A DNA stretch of 63,588 bases from an uncultured Spirochaetota bacterium (GTDB lineage: Bacteria; Spirochaetota; UBA4802; UBA5550): contig CALMRZ010000088.1 in the NCBI GenBank assembly GCA_937872225.1, positions 1 to 63,588 on the forward strand, in the 5' to 3' direction. This document shows positions 55,651 to 63,588 of the stretch, piece after piece. Numbering within the stretch: position 1 is the first letter of the stretch; each line of letters starts with the position of its first letter. A model generated the notes under the pieces. That model saw nothing but the letters and a program-made list of their open reading frames with translations. It did not search any database and was not told the DNA's origin. Position numbers and translations under genes: made by a program.

Positions 55651-57066
55651 ATGAAAGCACTGCAGCGAAAGACGATAAAGCCGGATACCCGGGTTCTCAT
55701 ACGGCGCTGTGAAGAATATGATGAGAAGGCCATACGGGAAATCGTGCGGCAGGGGATGAAGGACCTCGGCTACGAGCCGTCGGGAAAGGTTTTTGTGAAG
55801 CCCAACGTGGTATACGCCACCAAGAACGGAAAATACGGCTCGACGGCATTCACCCACCCCGCCCTGGTGAGCGCGTCGCTCTGCGCCCTTGCCGGCGCGC
55901 CGCGGGTTGCCAGGGTCGACATGGGAGAGAAAACCGCCATCGGGTATCCCACGCGTCTCACCTACCGCTACGCCGGTTATTACGACCTGGTGCGGAGAGC
56001 GAGAAAAAAGGGCGGCGCGAAGATAGGGATATTCTGCATCGACGAGGAGCGCCGCGACCGGGTGTTTGTGGGCGGTGCGGTCCATGACACCCTGCGCCTG
56101 TCGCGGCGCATGGCCCGGGCCGATTCCATGGTCTACCTGCCGAAGCTCAAGTGCCACTGTGTCAGTTCCATGACCGGCGCGGTGAAGCTCAACATCGGCA
56201 TCTGTTCCGATGATGAGCGCTCCATACGGCACGATTTCCTTCTGAACGACAAGATCGCCGACCTCCTTTCCGTCGGGTATCCCGATTTCATCGTCATGGA
56301 CGCGATCGATGTCGGCGTGGGCACCGAGGCCGTGCCGACGCCGCGGCGGTTGGGCCTTGTCATCATGGGACGGAACCCCCTCGCGGTCGACCTGGTGGGG
56401 GCGCGCCTCCTCGGGTTCAACCTTGAGGACGTTCCCTACCTCCAGGAAACGGTGGCGCGGGGGTACGCGCCGGCGCGCCTGAAGGACGTGACGATCACGG
56501 GCGACCTGAAATCCGTAGCAGACCTGGACCGCCATGCCCGGCGCGTACAGCCGTACGATGACGAATTTTACCACTGGCACGACGTGGAGAAGGAACTGAA
56601 GCGCCTCCGGTCGCCGATACGCTTTTACTGGGGTTATAGCAGGCCTGATAAAAGCCGGTGCAAGACCGGATGCATAATGGCCGTCAAGATGTATTTTGCC
56701 TTCACGGAGCGTTTCGCCGGCGGTGATGCCTTCCGGAAGGGAAAACCGGCGGTGATGGTGGTTGGCCGCGTGGATGAGGAGATAGACGCCAAAGGAGCCC
56801 CGGTGATCATGCTGGGGAGCTGCTCCAAGGCAAAAATCGTGGACGCCGGGAAAATCATCAGGATCGACAGCTGCACCACGACCGCGGTGGAGATGACCGA
56901 GGTGATCCGGGGAAGGCTGGGTATCCCGACGCCGCTTTACGCGCCTTCCCAGATCGGCCCGCTGGCGGGGGCAATGCTCGTTGCATCAATAAAGAAACTG
57001 GTCAACCTGAGATACGTGCAGGATATCGGTCATTTCATCAAGAGGGGATTGCTGAAAAGGATCTGA
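55651..57066 (+). CDS. DUF362 protein
   Basis: The 471-residue protein has the DUF362 opening GKVFVKPNVVYATKNGKYGS, then VYLPKLKCHCVSSMTGAVKLNIGI and FIVMDAIDVGVGTEAVP. Typical DUF362 proteins also carry a ferredoxin domain; here only scattered Cys (KSRCKTGCIMAV) are seen, so no [4Fe-4S] cluster is proven. Function is unknown. It ends at the bidirectional terminator 57089-57116. Confidence 0.87.
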   Translation: MKALQRKTIKPDTRVLIRRCEEYDEKAIREIVRQGMKDLGYEPSGKVFVKPNVVYATKNGKYGSTAFTHPALVSASLCALAGAPRVARVDMGEKTAIGYPTRLTYRYAGYYDLVRRARKKGGAKIGIFCIDEERRDRVFVGGAVHDTLRLSRRMARADSMVYLPKLKCHCVSSMTGAVKLNIGICSDDERSIRHDFLLNDKIADLLSVGYPDFIVMDAIDVGVGTEAVPTPRRLGLVIMGRNPLAVDLVGARLLGFNLEDVPYLQETVARGYAPARLKDVTITGDLKSVADLDRHARRVQPYDDEFYHWHDVEKELKRLRSPIRFYWGYSRPDKSRCKTGCIMAVKMYFAFTERFAGGDAFRKGKPAVMVVGRVDEEIDAKGAPVIMLGSCSKAKIVDAGKIIRIDSCTTTAVEMTEVIRGRLGIPTPLYAPSQIGPLAGAMLVASIKKLVNLRYVQDIGHFIKRGLLKRI

Positions 57067-57088
57067 CGGGCGCGCCATCGCATTAAAA

Positions 57089-57116
57089 AAAAAGGGAATG
57101 CTGTCATCCCCTTTTT
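57089..57116. terminator. Bidirectional terminator
   Basis: AAAAAGGGAATG-ctgt-CATCCCCTTTTT has one mismatch in a 12-base stem and A/T-runs on both sides. It separates the convergent DUF362 and cytochrome genes. Confidence 0.75.
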
Positions 57117-57141
57117 GGCGTTCTCTTCATGATTCAGGTTA

Positions 57142-57528
57142 TCAATGGCATTCCTTGCACTTCTGCGGCCCTTCTTTGCGAGCTATATGGCAGTCGAGGC
57201 AGAGGCCGTGCATGGTGTTGTAGCCGTTGTCGCCGGTGTGGCACAGGGCGCATTTTTTCTCGCGGTCAGGGTTGCCTTTTTTGTGGTGGCACTTCTCGCA
57301 GGGAATCCCTTTGTCCTCATGGACCTTGTGGGACATTTTAACCGCGCCGACCTGGCTTTTGTATTCCTTGCCTGACGATTTTTCCTTGTCAAAGGCCCTT
57401 GTCGTCTTGGTTATGGTGACGATGTCAGTGGGTGTATCTCCGCTCGTCCAGGGATCAAGCTTGCAGGAAACAATGAACATTCCGATGATAACTGCGACGG
57501 CTAAAGGCATGCATTTTTTTATTTCCAC
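57142..57528 (-). CDS. Tetraheme cytochrome c lipoprotein (class III-like)
   Basis: The 128-residue protein has a lipoprotein signal (MEIKKCMPLAVAVIIGMFIV ending in VSC, lipobox IVSC). It has four CxxCH heme sites (CEKCH, CALCH, CLDCH, CKECH) in the last 55 residues plus nearby His (SHKVHEDKG) as axial ligands. The layout is that of small class III cytochromes used in low-potential electron transfer in anaerobes. It stands alone. A reductase partner is not in the window. Confidence 0.88.
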   Translation of the reverse strand: MEIKKCMPLAVAVIIGMFIVSCKLDPWTSGDTPTDIVTITKTTRAFDKEKSSGKEYKSQVGAVKMSHKVHEDKGIPCEKCHHKKGNPDREKKCALCHTGDNGYNTMHGLCLDCHIARKEGPQKCKECH

Positions 57529-57671
57529 CTGAATCCTCTTTTGTAAATATGAGAATCTATAATCCTATATGGCATGAGGCCGGCCTCAGTCCACATGGAG
57601 ATCAACGCTGTTGTCTCTTGTGAATATCAATGGAGTGATGAATCGTGTCAACTTTAAAATATTTTTCCGTA

Positions 57672-57797
57672 GGACTGGTCGAAGAAACCCGCACCAGATG
57701 ACGGGTGCCGCCGGGATACCAGGCGGGGAGTCCACCTGTCGTCCGGCACTATGCATGGGCGGTGCCGGTCATTTTGCGAGGTCATGCGGCAATGACA
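57672..57797 (+). ncRNA. Candidate structured RNA with three or four hairpins
   Basis: A closing stem GGACT/AGTCC (57672-57676, 57729-57733) encloses GCACC/GGTGC (57691-57695, 57704-57708) or the overlapping CCCG/CGGG, and CCGCC/GGCGG (57708-57712, 57722-57726). Then CCGGCAC/GTGCCGG (57743-57749, 57762-57768) and GTCATT/AATGAC (about 57768-57797) follow. The region is G+C-rich between A+T-rich flanks. I could not match it to a known riboswitch. The strand is a guess. Confidence 0.35.
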
Positions 57798-57840
57798 GCG
57801 GTTGGTATCCAGGGTAATTCGGGAAAAGAATATTTTTTAA

Positions 57841-57869
57841 TTGATTTTTTGTTGCACAAATTATTTATA
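57841..57869 (+). promoter_or_regulatory. Promoter of the GlgD-like gene
   Basis: TTGATT (57841-57846), 17 bases, then TTTATA (57864-57869). It lies 73 bases before the ATG at 57942. Confidence 0.5.
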
Positions 57870-57941
57870 TCACCCAGTTTAACAGAGTTCAGGTTTTTAC
57901 AGCATTCATTATGCCGCGTAACATCACCGGGGAACCATTTA

Positions 57942-59120
57942 ATGGAAGATTTTACGATAATATCATATCCGGGAACCAGAAACGACCTGCTTCTTTCGCT
58001 GACGGAGTCGAGGTCCCGGTACATGCTTCCCATCGGCGGACGGTTCCGGGTCGTTGATTTCACGCTGCGCAATTCCTTCACCTCCAGGGCGCGGACCACC
58101 ATCATATACAACAACTTGGACGACGACCTTGAACGGTACGTTGACCGCTATGGCCCCTTCGGCGACATGAAGTTCCCCCCCATCAAGGTGATAACCCGGG
58201 AATATTCAGACATCAAGGTATGCTACAATCTTATCCTGGAAAGCAACACGGAGTATTACGTCATTTATAACGGCGACAATCCCTCGATCATTGATTTTGC
58301 CACTATCATAAAAAAATACAAGGCCAAGAAGACCGGCGCGGTCCTTTTCCGGCTGAACATGGACGGCAAGCCGACCATGGCCTACACGGTGCTCATTTCA
58401 GACCAGAAGACCCTCCTGAACGTGATCAAAGGGGCCATCAAGGAAAAGCGGAGCGCTCCCAACCTCTTTGAGATGATCATCAATATCCTCATCAACACGG
58501 GCATATCCAAAAGCAGTTTCGATGCCTATTACTGGCCCATCAAGAACGTGCCCGAGTATTACACCTTGAGCCGGGATATCATCTGGGACCCCGAGATCTT
58601 CGGCATGCTCTACCGGGAACAGATCATCAAGAGCCAGATCGCGTCGGGCGGCATTGCCCACATCGGCAGGCACGGGAAGGTCGTCAGGTCGTTCGTGTCG
58701 GATTTTTGTAAAATAAACGGGACCGTCGAGAATTCCATCATATATCCCGGCGTCGAAATCGGCGAGCAGACCCTGGTGAAGGATTCCATCATACTTCCCT
58801 ATAACCGCATCGGGTCGGGGGCCCGGATCGTGAGGGCAATCATTGATGAGCGCACCGACCTGAAGGAAGAGTCGACCTATCTGAACATCGGCAATTCCAG
58901 CCGGATCGGTTCAAACGAGGAATTCATCAAGAATGCCGATTTCCCCCGGTCCCTGTTTTCTAGCATCACCCTGGTGGGTAAGGACTGTCGTATCGCCGAT
59001 GGCGCGCGCATCGGCGGCGGCTGTTATGTCGCTTCCGGCCTCGGGGACGAGTTTCAGGGTTCCAAGAAATTCCTCTACGACGGCACATCCCTGGTGCGAA
59101 GCGTACCGGACGCGGTATAA
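57942..59120 (+). CDS. GlgD-like ADP-glucose pyrophosphorylase homologue
   Basis: The 392-residue protein has the GlgC/GlgD fold: RYMLPIGGRFRVVDFTLRNS near the N-terminus, YVIYNGDNPSIIDF, and a C-terminal left-handed beta-helix (NSIIYPGVEIGEQTLVKDSI). The N-terminal loop GGxGTRL needed for nucleotide binding is degenerate (SYPGTRNDLLLSLTESRS), as in GlgD regulatory subunits. No glgC is in the window. It may regulate a distant GlgC or bind another sugar nucleotide. ATG 57942 follows a GGGGA ribosome site. Confidence 0.82.
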   Translation: MEDFTIISYPGTRNDLLLSLTESRSRYMLPIGGRFRVVDFTLRNSFTSRARTTIIYNNLDDDLERYVDRYGPFGDMKFPPIKVITREYSDIKVCYNLILESNTEYYVIYNGDNPSIIDFATIIKKYKAKKTGAVLFRLNMDGKPTMAYTVLISDQKTLLNVIKGAIKEKRSAPNLFEMIINILINTGISKSSFDAYYWPIKNVPEYYTLSRDIIWDPEIFGMLYREQIIKSQIASGGIAHIGRHGKVVRSFVSDFCKINGTVENSIIYPGVEIGEQTLVKDSIILPYNRIGSGARIVRAIIDERTDLKEESTYLNIGNSSRIGSNEEFIKNADFPRSLFSSITLVGKDCRIADGARIGGGCYVASGLGDEFQGSKKFLYDGTSLVRSVPDAV

Positions 59121-59129
59121 GGTGCGGCA

Positions 59130-59780
59130 ATGACCCTGAAGCCGTGGATCGCCGTCATGGGCCTTGTCATCTGCGCGGTGCCGGCCCTACGGCCGGAACC
59201 GGCCTTGCCGGCGAAAAACAGGACAGTTAAACAAATGGATTTCCATGAATTTACCCGACAGGTCAAGGGAACGGATCCCTTTGAACTGACCGTCGCCGGC
59301 GCGGAACATGTGTCCTTTTTTACCGGCAGATCCTATGTCCATTACGAGGCCGTTGCCTTTTGCGGCCGCGATGACATCAGGTCAACATACCGCATCCTCT
59401 TTCACACCGCGGACGACTTCACCATCATGTATGGCCCCTATGCCGTTGATTGCCGGTATTCCCAGGTCCGCACCTGCATCGCCCCTTCCGTTGAGCGGAA
59501 TTACAGGAAAGATGAGCTGTCAAACCCCGAATCGGACAGGCAAAAATCCCTGCGTTCAATTCTCGATGATGGGGAAGGGGAGAGACTTCTGCTGGTTGAA
59601 TACGGCCTTGAGGCAGGGAGGAAATATTACGGCCGCGTCAAGACCGAGAGCCACCACCTGCCGCCGCGGGAACAGGGAGGGAAGCCGGAACGCGGGGAAA
59701 AATCGGTCCTTGTCATATCGGACCGGCCCTTCCCCAATGATTGTGAACTGACGCCCCTCTATAAAGGGTGGAGCTACTGA
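59130..59780 (+). CDS. Exported protein of unknown function
   Basis: The 216-residue protein has a signal peptide (MTLKPWIAVMGLVICAVPAL). The mature part begins NRTVKQMDFHEFTRQVKGTD and contains two Cys (FCGRDD, VDCRYS) that could form a disulfide, plus CIAPSVERNYRKDELSNPES. I do not recognise the family. It starts 10 bases after the GlgD-like gene stop and is probably co-transcribed with it. Confidence 0.65.
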   Translation: MTLKPWIAVMGLVICAVPALRPEPALPAKNRTVKQMDFHEFTRQVKGTDPFELTVAGAEHVSFFTGRSYVHYEAVAFCGRDDIRSTYRILFHTADDFTIMYGPYAVDCRYSQVRTCIAPSVERNYRKDELSNPESDRQKSLRSILDDGEGERLLLVEYGLEAGRKYYGRVKTESHHLPPREQGGKPERGEKSVLVISDRPFPNDCELTPLYKGWSY

Positions 59781-59938
59781 TGGGCGCCCGTCGCCGGTCC
59801 GCCCTATCAAGGATTGGCCTCACTCTGCGCGACCTCCTTTTCATGAAAGGATTGACATTTTCATGTTTGACCGTTACAATGCATGGCATGCGATGGTGCA
59901 TAAACCGCATGGGGCCGCGCATGCAAGGGAGGAACCCG

Positions 59939-60337
59939 ATGAAACGAATCATCATGACCGCAACGATTATCAATTTCCTCGTCATTGTTTTTTCCGGCTC
60001 TTCGTGTTCCCGCGACTGCTGCGATACATGCTGCGGCCGGAAGGACTACCGGGAGTTATGGGACCGCCATGACTGCAGGGACTGGCATCGTGACGTGATC
60101 ATGGGGCGTGAGTTCCTTGATCCCCGGGATTTCGATCCGGACAGCATCTACGGCGGCACCCATGGATGGCGTGACCGGGATTGCAGCAGGTTCCATGATG
60201 ACCCATGCCGCTACCATGACGGTGGACGGCGCTGGAAGCCCTGTCACCGTCGCGGCCATCGCAGCTATAATCGCGACGACGCGTTATCCGAGGGGCACTT
60301 GCCGCCCCCCGCGCCCGACAGGGAATATGATGAATGA
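59939..60337 (+). CDS. Cys/His/Asp/Arg-rich lipoprotein-like protein
   Basis: From ATG 59939 (AAGGGAGG ribosome site) the product is 132 residues. It has a lipoprotein-type signal (MKRIIMTATIINFLVIVFSG, then SSC). The mature part is unusually rich in Cys, His, Asp and Arg: CSRDCCDTCCGRKDY, RHDCRDWHRDVIM, CHRRGHRSYNRD. The composition suits metal binding, but no known motif is seen. The frame from 59768 overlaps the previous gene and is not used. Confidence 0.65.
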   Translation: MKRIIMTATIINFLVIVFSGSSCSRDCCDTCCGRKDYRELWDRHDCRDWHRDVIMGREFLDPRDFDPDSIYGGTHGWRDRDCSRFHDDPCRYHDGGRRWKPCHRRGHRSYNRDDALSEGHLPPPAPDREYDE

Positions 60338-60451
60338 TCCACGAGGTTAGCCACCGGGTCCTGTTGACCGCAATAATTTGCTTAAAATTCAGGCGTTTTT
60401 GTACGATTATGTACCATGACATCTGCTTATTATTGCACAGGATGACTCCAG

Positions 60452-61627
60452 TTGGATAAAACCATTTCATTCCTCCGCGACAATCCAAGAAGCCTTAAAA
60501 GCGCCACCAATGTTGATGCGATCAAAAGGGTCCTGGAAAAGTATGTCGATTTCGAGCATCTTTACCTCCGCGAGGAGTTTGCAATTGAACCGGTCCAGTA
60601 CCTTGGCCGTGTCGATGATACCACTCTGGTGCTGCAATTTAATCGGCCCATCGAAGAAGAGCAGGCCCAGATTTTCACCGTCGTCCGGGAACGGTTCATT
60701 GATTTCAATCTTGATATCCTGTCGCCGGCCGAAGCCCGTTTTCCGGCCAACAGTTACGTCGCCCGGATAAACAATTGCTCCATCGCCCTGGACAAGCGCG
60801 AGCATGAACGCACCCGGTTCGATGGGGACTTCCCCCGGGCAAGCGGCATTGCGACAATAAAAATCCTCGAGCGTGAAAGCGATTTCAGGAAGTCCCTGTC
60901 AGTGCGGATGATCGTTGAAGAATATATCAACAGGATCGAGGGTATTGATGTAAAGAAGGTCAATTTCAGGGATGACAAAGACCTTTCACCGGCAGTCGGT
61001 TACGTCATGGAATCGGGCAGGGTCCTGCACATCGAAGATACCTCTGACGTGTCCGGATTTTTTAACGATAACAATGCGTATTTTGAATCGACAAACTCGG
61101 TGGAATTGCGCGATACCCTGCGTCAGTGGCTCCAGAACAACAGCGCCAGCATACACTCGCTTCTCGTAAGGCCGATCATGTATTATCCCCTGGTGGGCAA
61201 GGAATTCCCCGTTGCGTATCTCAGCGCCATGAACAGGGAAAGGCCCATAACCGGCGGCGATGCTGAACGCATTGACGCCTTCATGGAAGAACTCTCCGAA
61301 AGAATTCGGAACGGAAACCTGGTCGAATCTAAAAGCGAGGGAACTATCATCGATGTTTCGACCGGAGGAGTCAGGATCGGCCTGGATGATGCTGCCATGA
61401 TCAACAAGCTCATTTCGCAGGACATCATAGTCCTGGACATGAATTTTAAGGAAAGCAGTCCGATCACCATATCAGGGCGCATTGTCTGGGTCTACAAGAA
61501 AGATGCCGGCGGCTTTTTGCTGGGGGTAGACTTCAGCGGCTCACAGTTCGGTCCGCAAATGAGGAATGCCCTTGTCATCCACGTCAAGCATTTCCTTTCC
61601 AGGAAGAATCATCGTGCGGGGCGCTGA
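60452..61627 (+). CDS. PilZ-domain protein, possibly DUF1577-related
   Basis: The 391-residue protein has a C-terminal PilZ domain (about 290-380): EGTIIDVSTGGVRIGL and FLLGVDFSGSQFGPQM, but the RxxxR part is not obvious, so c-di-GMP binding is uncertain. The N-terminal half (LVLQFNRPIEEEQAQIFTVV, CSIALDKREHERTRF) is a second, divergent region that includes KREHERTRF, which could be an RxxxR-like motif. It starts at TTG with AGGATGA upstream. It is one base from the VWA gene and probably co-translated. Confidence 0.75.
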   Translation: MDKTISFLRDNPRSLKSATNVDAIKRVLEKYVDFEHLYLREEFAIEPVQYLGRVDDTTLVLQFNRPIEEEQAQIFTVVRERFIDFNLDILSPAEARFPANSYVARINNCSIALDKREHERTRFDGDFPRASGIATIKILERESDFRKSLSVRMIVEEYINRIEGIDVKKVNFRDDKDLSPAVGYVMESGRVLHIEDTSDVSGFFNDNNAYFESTNSVELRDTLRQWLQNNSASIHSLLVRPIMYYPLVGKEFPVAYLSAMNRERPITGGDAERIDAFMEELSERIRNGNLVESKSEGTIIDVSTGGVRIGLDDAAMINKLISQDIIVLDMNFKESSPITISGRIVWVYKKDAGGFLLGVDFSGSQFGPQMRNALVIHVKHFLSRKNHRAGR

Positions 61628-61628
61628 C

Positions 61629-63308
61629 ATGAAAAAAAAGGCATCAATGATGGCGGCTGTTCTGTTCCTGCTGGGCGCATCCGCCCTCCATGCCGAGATT
61701 GCCATCATTCCTTACAAGGTGGAGAATTCTTCCGCTGATTTTCCCGAATCGACGGGCGGCGAGTATTCGCGCCTCCTTTCGGTCGCCTCGCTGCTGCTGA
61801 AAGATGACGTCGAGATAGCCTCTCCGCGGGAGGTTGACCTGGACCTGGAACGCATGAAGCTGTCGCCCCAGGACGTGATAACAAAGGAAGACCTCGATGT
61901 CATGGGAAAGACCCTCAAAATCGATCATTTCCTTCTGGGAAGCCTGACGCGCCAGGGCGGGAAATACCGTTCCGAAAGCGTGCTGTATTCGGTACGCGAG
62001 CGGAAGGTCGTTGCCCGGGCCCGGGTCGCTGACAAAGACATCTTCGGCCTTGCCCAAAAGGAAATCGGTGAAGCATTGCGGGCCTTTCGCGACAAAACGG
62101 CATTTAACCCTGACAGTGCCGGCGGCGGTTCCATGGACCTGGTGCTCCTGGTGGACCTTTCATACCGGATACACCGGGACTGGCCGTCGGTCAAGAACGC
62201 GGCAGTGGGCCTCGCGTCGCACCTGATCGACAGCCGCCGGGTAGACACCAGGTTTTACGTGGTGCCCTTTTCAGACCGCGCGGCCTATCCCTCGTCGACC
62301 GTATCGGTCAACTCGATACCATCGGTGCGCGAAGAGCTTGACAAGCTGAAACCGGGCGGCAGCGCCGGCCAGGAAGAATTCATGAAATCGCTCAAGTATG
62401 CCGTCAGGAACATCAAGTGGCGTTCCGCAGCGAAGAAGGTTATCGTACTGATATCCAATTCCCGCATCGGGGCCGGGAGCGCCGACACGTACGGCGTCAT
62501 GGCGCGTAACAGGGGGATCGTCATCAACGCCGTGTCGCTGGGGGGGATTCCGGGCGACCTGAGCGAGGTCCCTGACCGATTGGCGAGGATCACCGGCGGC
62601 ATCCACTCCCACGCGGCCTATCACCAGAGGCTCTTTGACCCCGCCGGCGAGGGGGTCGAGGTGTTCATGGAAAACGGCAGGCTGTTCAGGTCCCGCGTCC
62701 CGGACGGGGAATGGCGGAAGGGTCTCTATTCCAGGAAGGGCCAGCGCAAACAGCATGCGAAACCGAAGTCGTTTCTGGAAGAGATCTTTATCTCTGAAAA
62801 ACAGGCGCTTCCGAACCCCTACGACATGACCAGAACGTATACCCGGGCGACCATGGAACATATCATAAACCAGGAAAAGCTGGAAGACAACATCGATCTG
62901 CTGGTGAAGCGGGGAACGGGTAAAACCGCCGGCCGTAGCGCCTCCGGACCCGTAACCGCCGGAAGGGCCCTTCTATCAGACGGGACCGTATCCTTCTGGG
63001 TGAACGCCCCGGGCACCGCTTTCATTGATTTTTTCATCGAACGTCAGAAGACGGGATTCGTGTTTCCCCTCGGGGTCAGGGTGAAAAAGGACAGCGGTTC
63101 GGCGTACGGTATTTCCCTCATCCCCGTCATCAAGGGCTTGGGCGCCGATTACCTGCCGCCGTGCATCAAGGCAAGCCTGAGCGATATCGTCAGGCGGAAC
63201 GATTATTTCAGCACAAAAGGTCTTTCCTTCCCGCCGGTCTGGTTTGTCGATGTGAAAGTGGAGCAGGCGGAAAAGGCGCGGGGCGAACGGGATATCAGGG
63301 GCAGATAA
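61629..63308 (+). CDS. Exported VWA-domain protein
   Basis: The 559-residue protein has a signal peptide (MKKKASMMAAVLFLLGASAL). An N-terminal domain (about 20-160: IAIIPYKVENSSADFPEST, DHFLLGSLTRQGGKY) is followed by a von Willebrand A-type domain (about 168-340): MDLVLLVDLSYRIHRDWPS, VDTRFYVVPFSDRA, AAKKVIVLISNSRIG. The metal-site motif is DLSYR where DxSxS is usual, so cation binding may be lost. A C-terminal beta-rich part follows. Its start is one base after the PilZ stop. Confidence 0.82.
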   Translation: MKKKASMMAAVLFLLGASALHAEIAIIPYKVENSSADFPESTGGEYSRLLSVASLLLKDDVEIASPREVDLDLERMKLSPQDVITKEDLDVMGKTLKIDHFLLGSLTRQGGKYRSESVLYSVRERKVVARARVADKDIFGLAQKEIGEALRAFRDKTAFNPDSAGGGSMDLVLLVDLSYRIHRDWPSVKNAAVGLASHLIDSRRVDTRFYVVPFSDRAAYPSSTVSVNSIPSVREELDKLKPGGSAGQEEFMKSLKYAVRNIKWRSAAKKVIVLISNSRIGAGSADTYGVMARNRGIVINAVSLGGIPGDLSEVPDRLARITGGIHSHAAYHQRLFDPAGEGVEVFMENGRLFRSRVPDGEWRKGLYSRKGQRKQHAKPKSFLEEIFISEKQALPNPYDMTRTYTRATMEHIINQEKLEDNIDLLVKRGTGKTAGRSASGPVTAGRALLSDGTVSFWVNAPGTAFIDFFIERQKTGFVFPLGVRVKKDSGSAYGISLIPVIKGLGADYLPPCIKASLSDIVRRNDYFSTKGLSFPPVWFVDVKVEQAEKARGERDIRGR

Positions 63309-63344
63309 TAAGAGTCCTGCGCCGCCGGTCGTTTCATCATTTCC

Positions 63345-63588
63345 TCAGGTGTTCTTCGCCGGCTCGAATCTGCCTTTCAACCGGTTATGGAGTTCGGTGA
63401 ACTTGTTGACGTCCAGCAGGTTGTACTTCTCGAGAATGCTTTCGTCTATGTAATAATAACTGTAACGGCGGTCCTCGATGCCTGCCATCATGTTGGCAAG
63501 GTAGATGACATTGACGATATCGTGGAATTTCGGGGTGCTGTTGTACGGCGCATGGTGGTGGTTTATGGCCTCGATGAGATACTCCGGG
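63345..63588 (-). CDS. HDOD-domain protein, N-terminus beyond window
   Basis: The minus-strand frame from the right edge to the TGA at 63345 encodes 80 residues beginning PEYLIEAINHHHAP, then KFHDIVNVIYLANMMAG and a helical tail. The HH and IVxLAN patterns match the end of an HDOD domain, found in signalling proteins. It is incomplete at its N-terminus. Confidence 0.8.
   Translation of the reverse strand, partial: PEYLIEAINHHHAPYNSTPKFHDIVNVIYLANMMAGIEDRRYSYYYIDESILEKYNLLDVNKFTELHNRLKGRFEPAKNT

Larger units (their letters stand above)
57529..57941. other. 413-base intergenic region
   Basis: This gap between the divergent cytochrome and GlgD-like genes holds the hairpin cluster at 57672-57797 and the promoter at 57841-57869. 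The plus-strand open frame running from 57705 into the GlgD-like gene shows no protein character before 57942. Confidence 0.45.

Noticed and set aside
57672-57797. Known riboswitch classes (c-di-GMP, cobalamin, ZTP, glycine)
   Set aside because: The conserved single-stranded sequences of these classes could not be found; only stems are present.
57705-57941. Upstream extension of the GlgD-like frame
   Set aside because: Lacks homology and covers hairpins and a promoter; ATG 57942 has a ribosome site.

Overview
The window looks like the chromosome of an anaerobic, Gram-negative bacterium, most probably a member of the Spirochaetota (Leptospirales-like). This placement is an inference from content, not from a marker gene. 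It rests on tandem cyclic-nucleotide-binding proteins, a FecR-domain protein, a PilZ protein, a PgsB/PgsC/PgsW poly-gamma-glutamate set, several Sec-exported proteins of no recognised family, a tetraheme cytochrome and a giant 2-hydroxyacyl-CoA dehydratase activase. Most of the window is G+C-rich. The first 4.7 kb is strikingly A+T-rich.

Region 1 (1-4.8 kb) is one end of an integrative element. It carries a single-chain type IIG restriction-modification enzyme that runs off the left edge, a small partner protein, an excisionase-like regulator and a tyrosine integrase. The integrase ends next to the 5' half of a tRNA-Arg(ACG) gene that breaks at the anticodon arm, so this looks like the attachment junction. 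Two back-to-back promoters and several inverted repeats lie between the leftward and rightward genes.

Region 2 (4.9-31 kb) is housekeeping and envelope biology: two tRNA-Ser genes separated by a perfect hairpin, tcdA, argB, murJ, a PlsC-type acyltransferase, a UDP-sugar pyrophosphorylase, queE, two related radical-SAM proteins, a STAS protein, pth, xpaC-telA, a DJ-1/PfpI protein and a double cyclic-nucleotide-binding protein. Several exported proteins of unknown function are interspersed.

Region 3 (31-41.8 kb) holds an NDP-forming acyl-CoA synthetase alpha-type protein followed by pgsB-pgsC-pgsW, for poly-gamma-glutamate synthesis and export, then an agmatinase, a SET-domain protein, a large unknown membrane protein with a LysM partner, and a GNAT-(SfsA-DUF123) pair.

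Region 4 (41.8-63.6 kb) is signalling and cell-surface biology: a response regulator-PAS-HD-GYP protein, the giant activase/dehydratase-like protein, a FecR protein, ManC, a 1052-residue HEAT-repeat protein with a degenerate cyclase-like domain, a TPR protein overlapping a lone OppF ATPase, a DUF362 protein, a tetraheme cytochrome lipoprotein, a GlgD-like pseudo-pyrophosphorylase, a PilZ-VWA pair, and an HDOD protein running off the right edge.

The items most worth a second look are: the attachment junction and the ribosome-site-sequestering repeat in the element; the long hairpins at 5366-5401 and 7316-7425; the exported toxin-like protein plus zinc-ribbon pair; the phosphoesterase-nucleotidyltransferase fusion; the HEAT/pseudo-cyclase protein; and a cluster of hairpins upstream of the GlgD-like gene. 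All calls come from reading the sequence; no database search was run.
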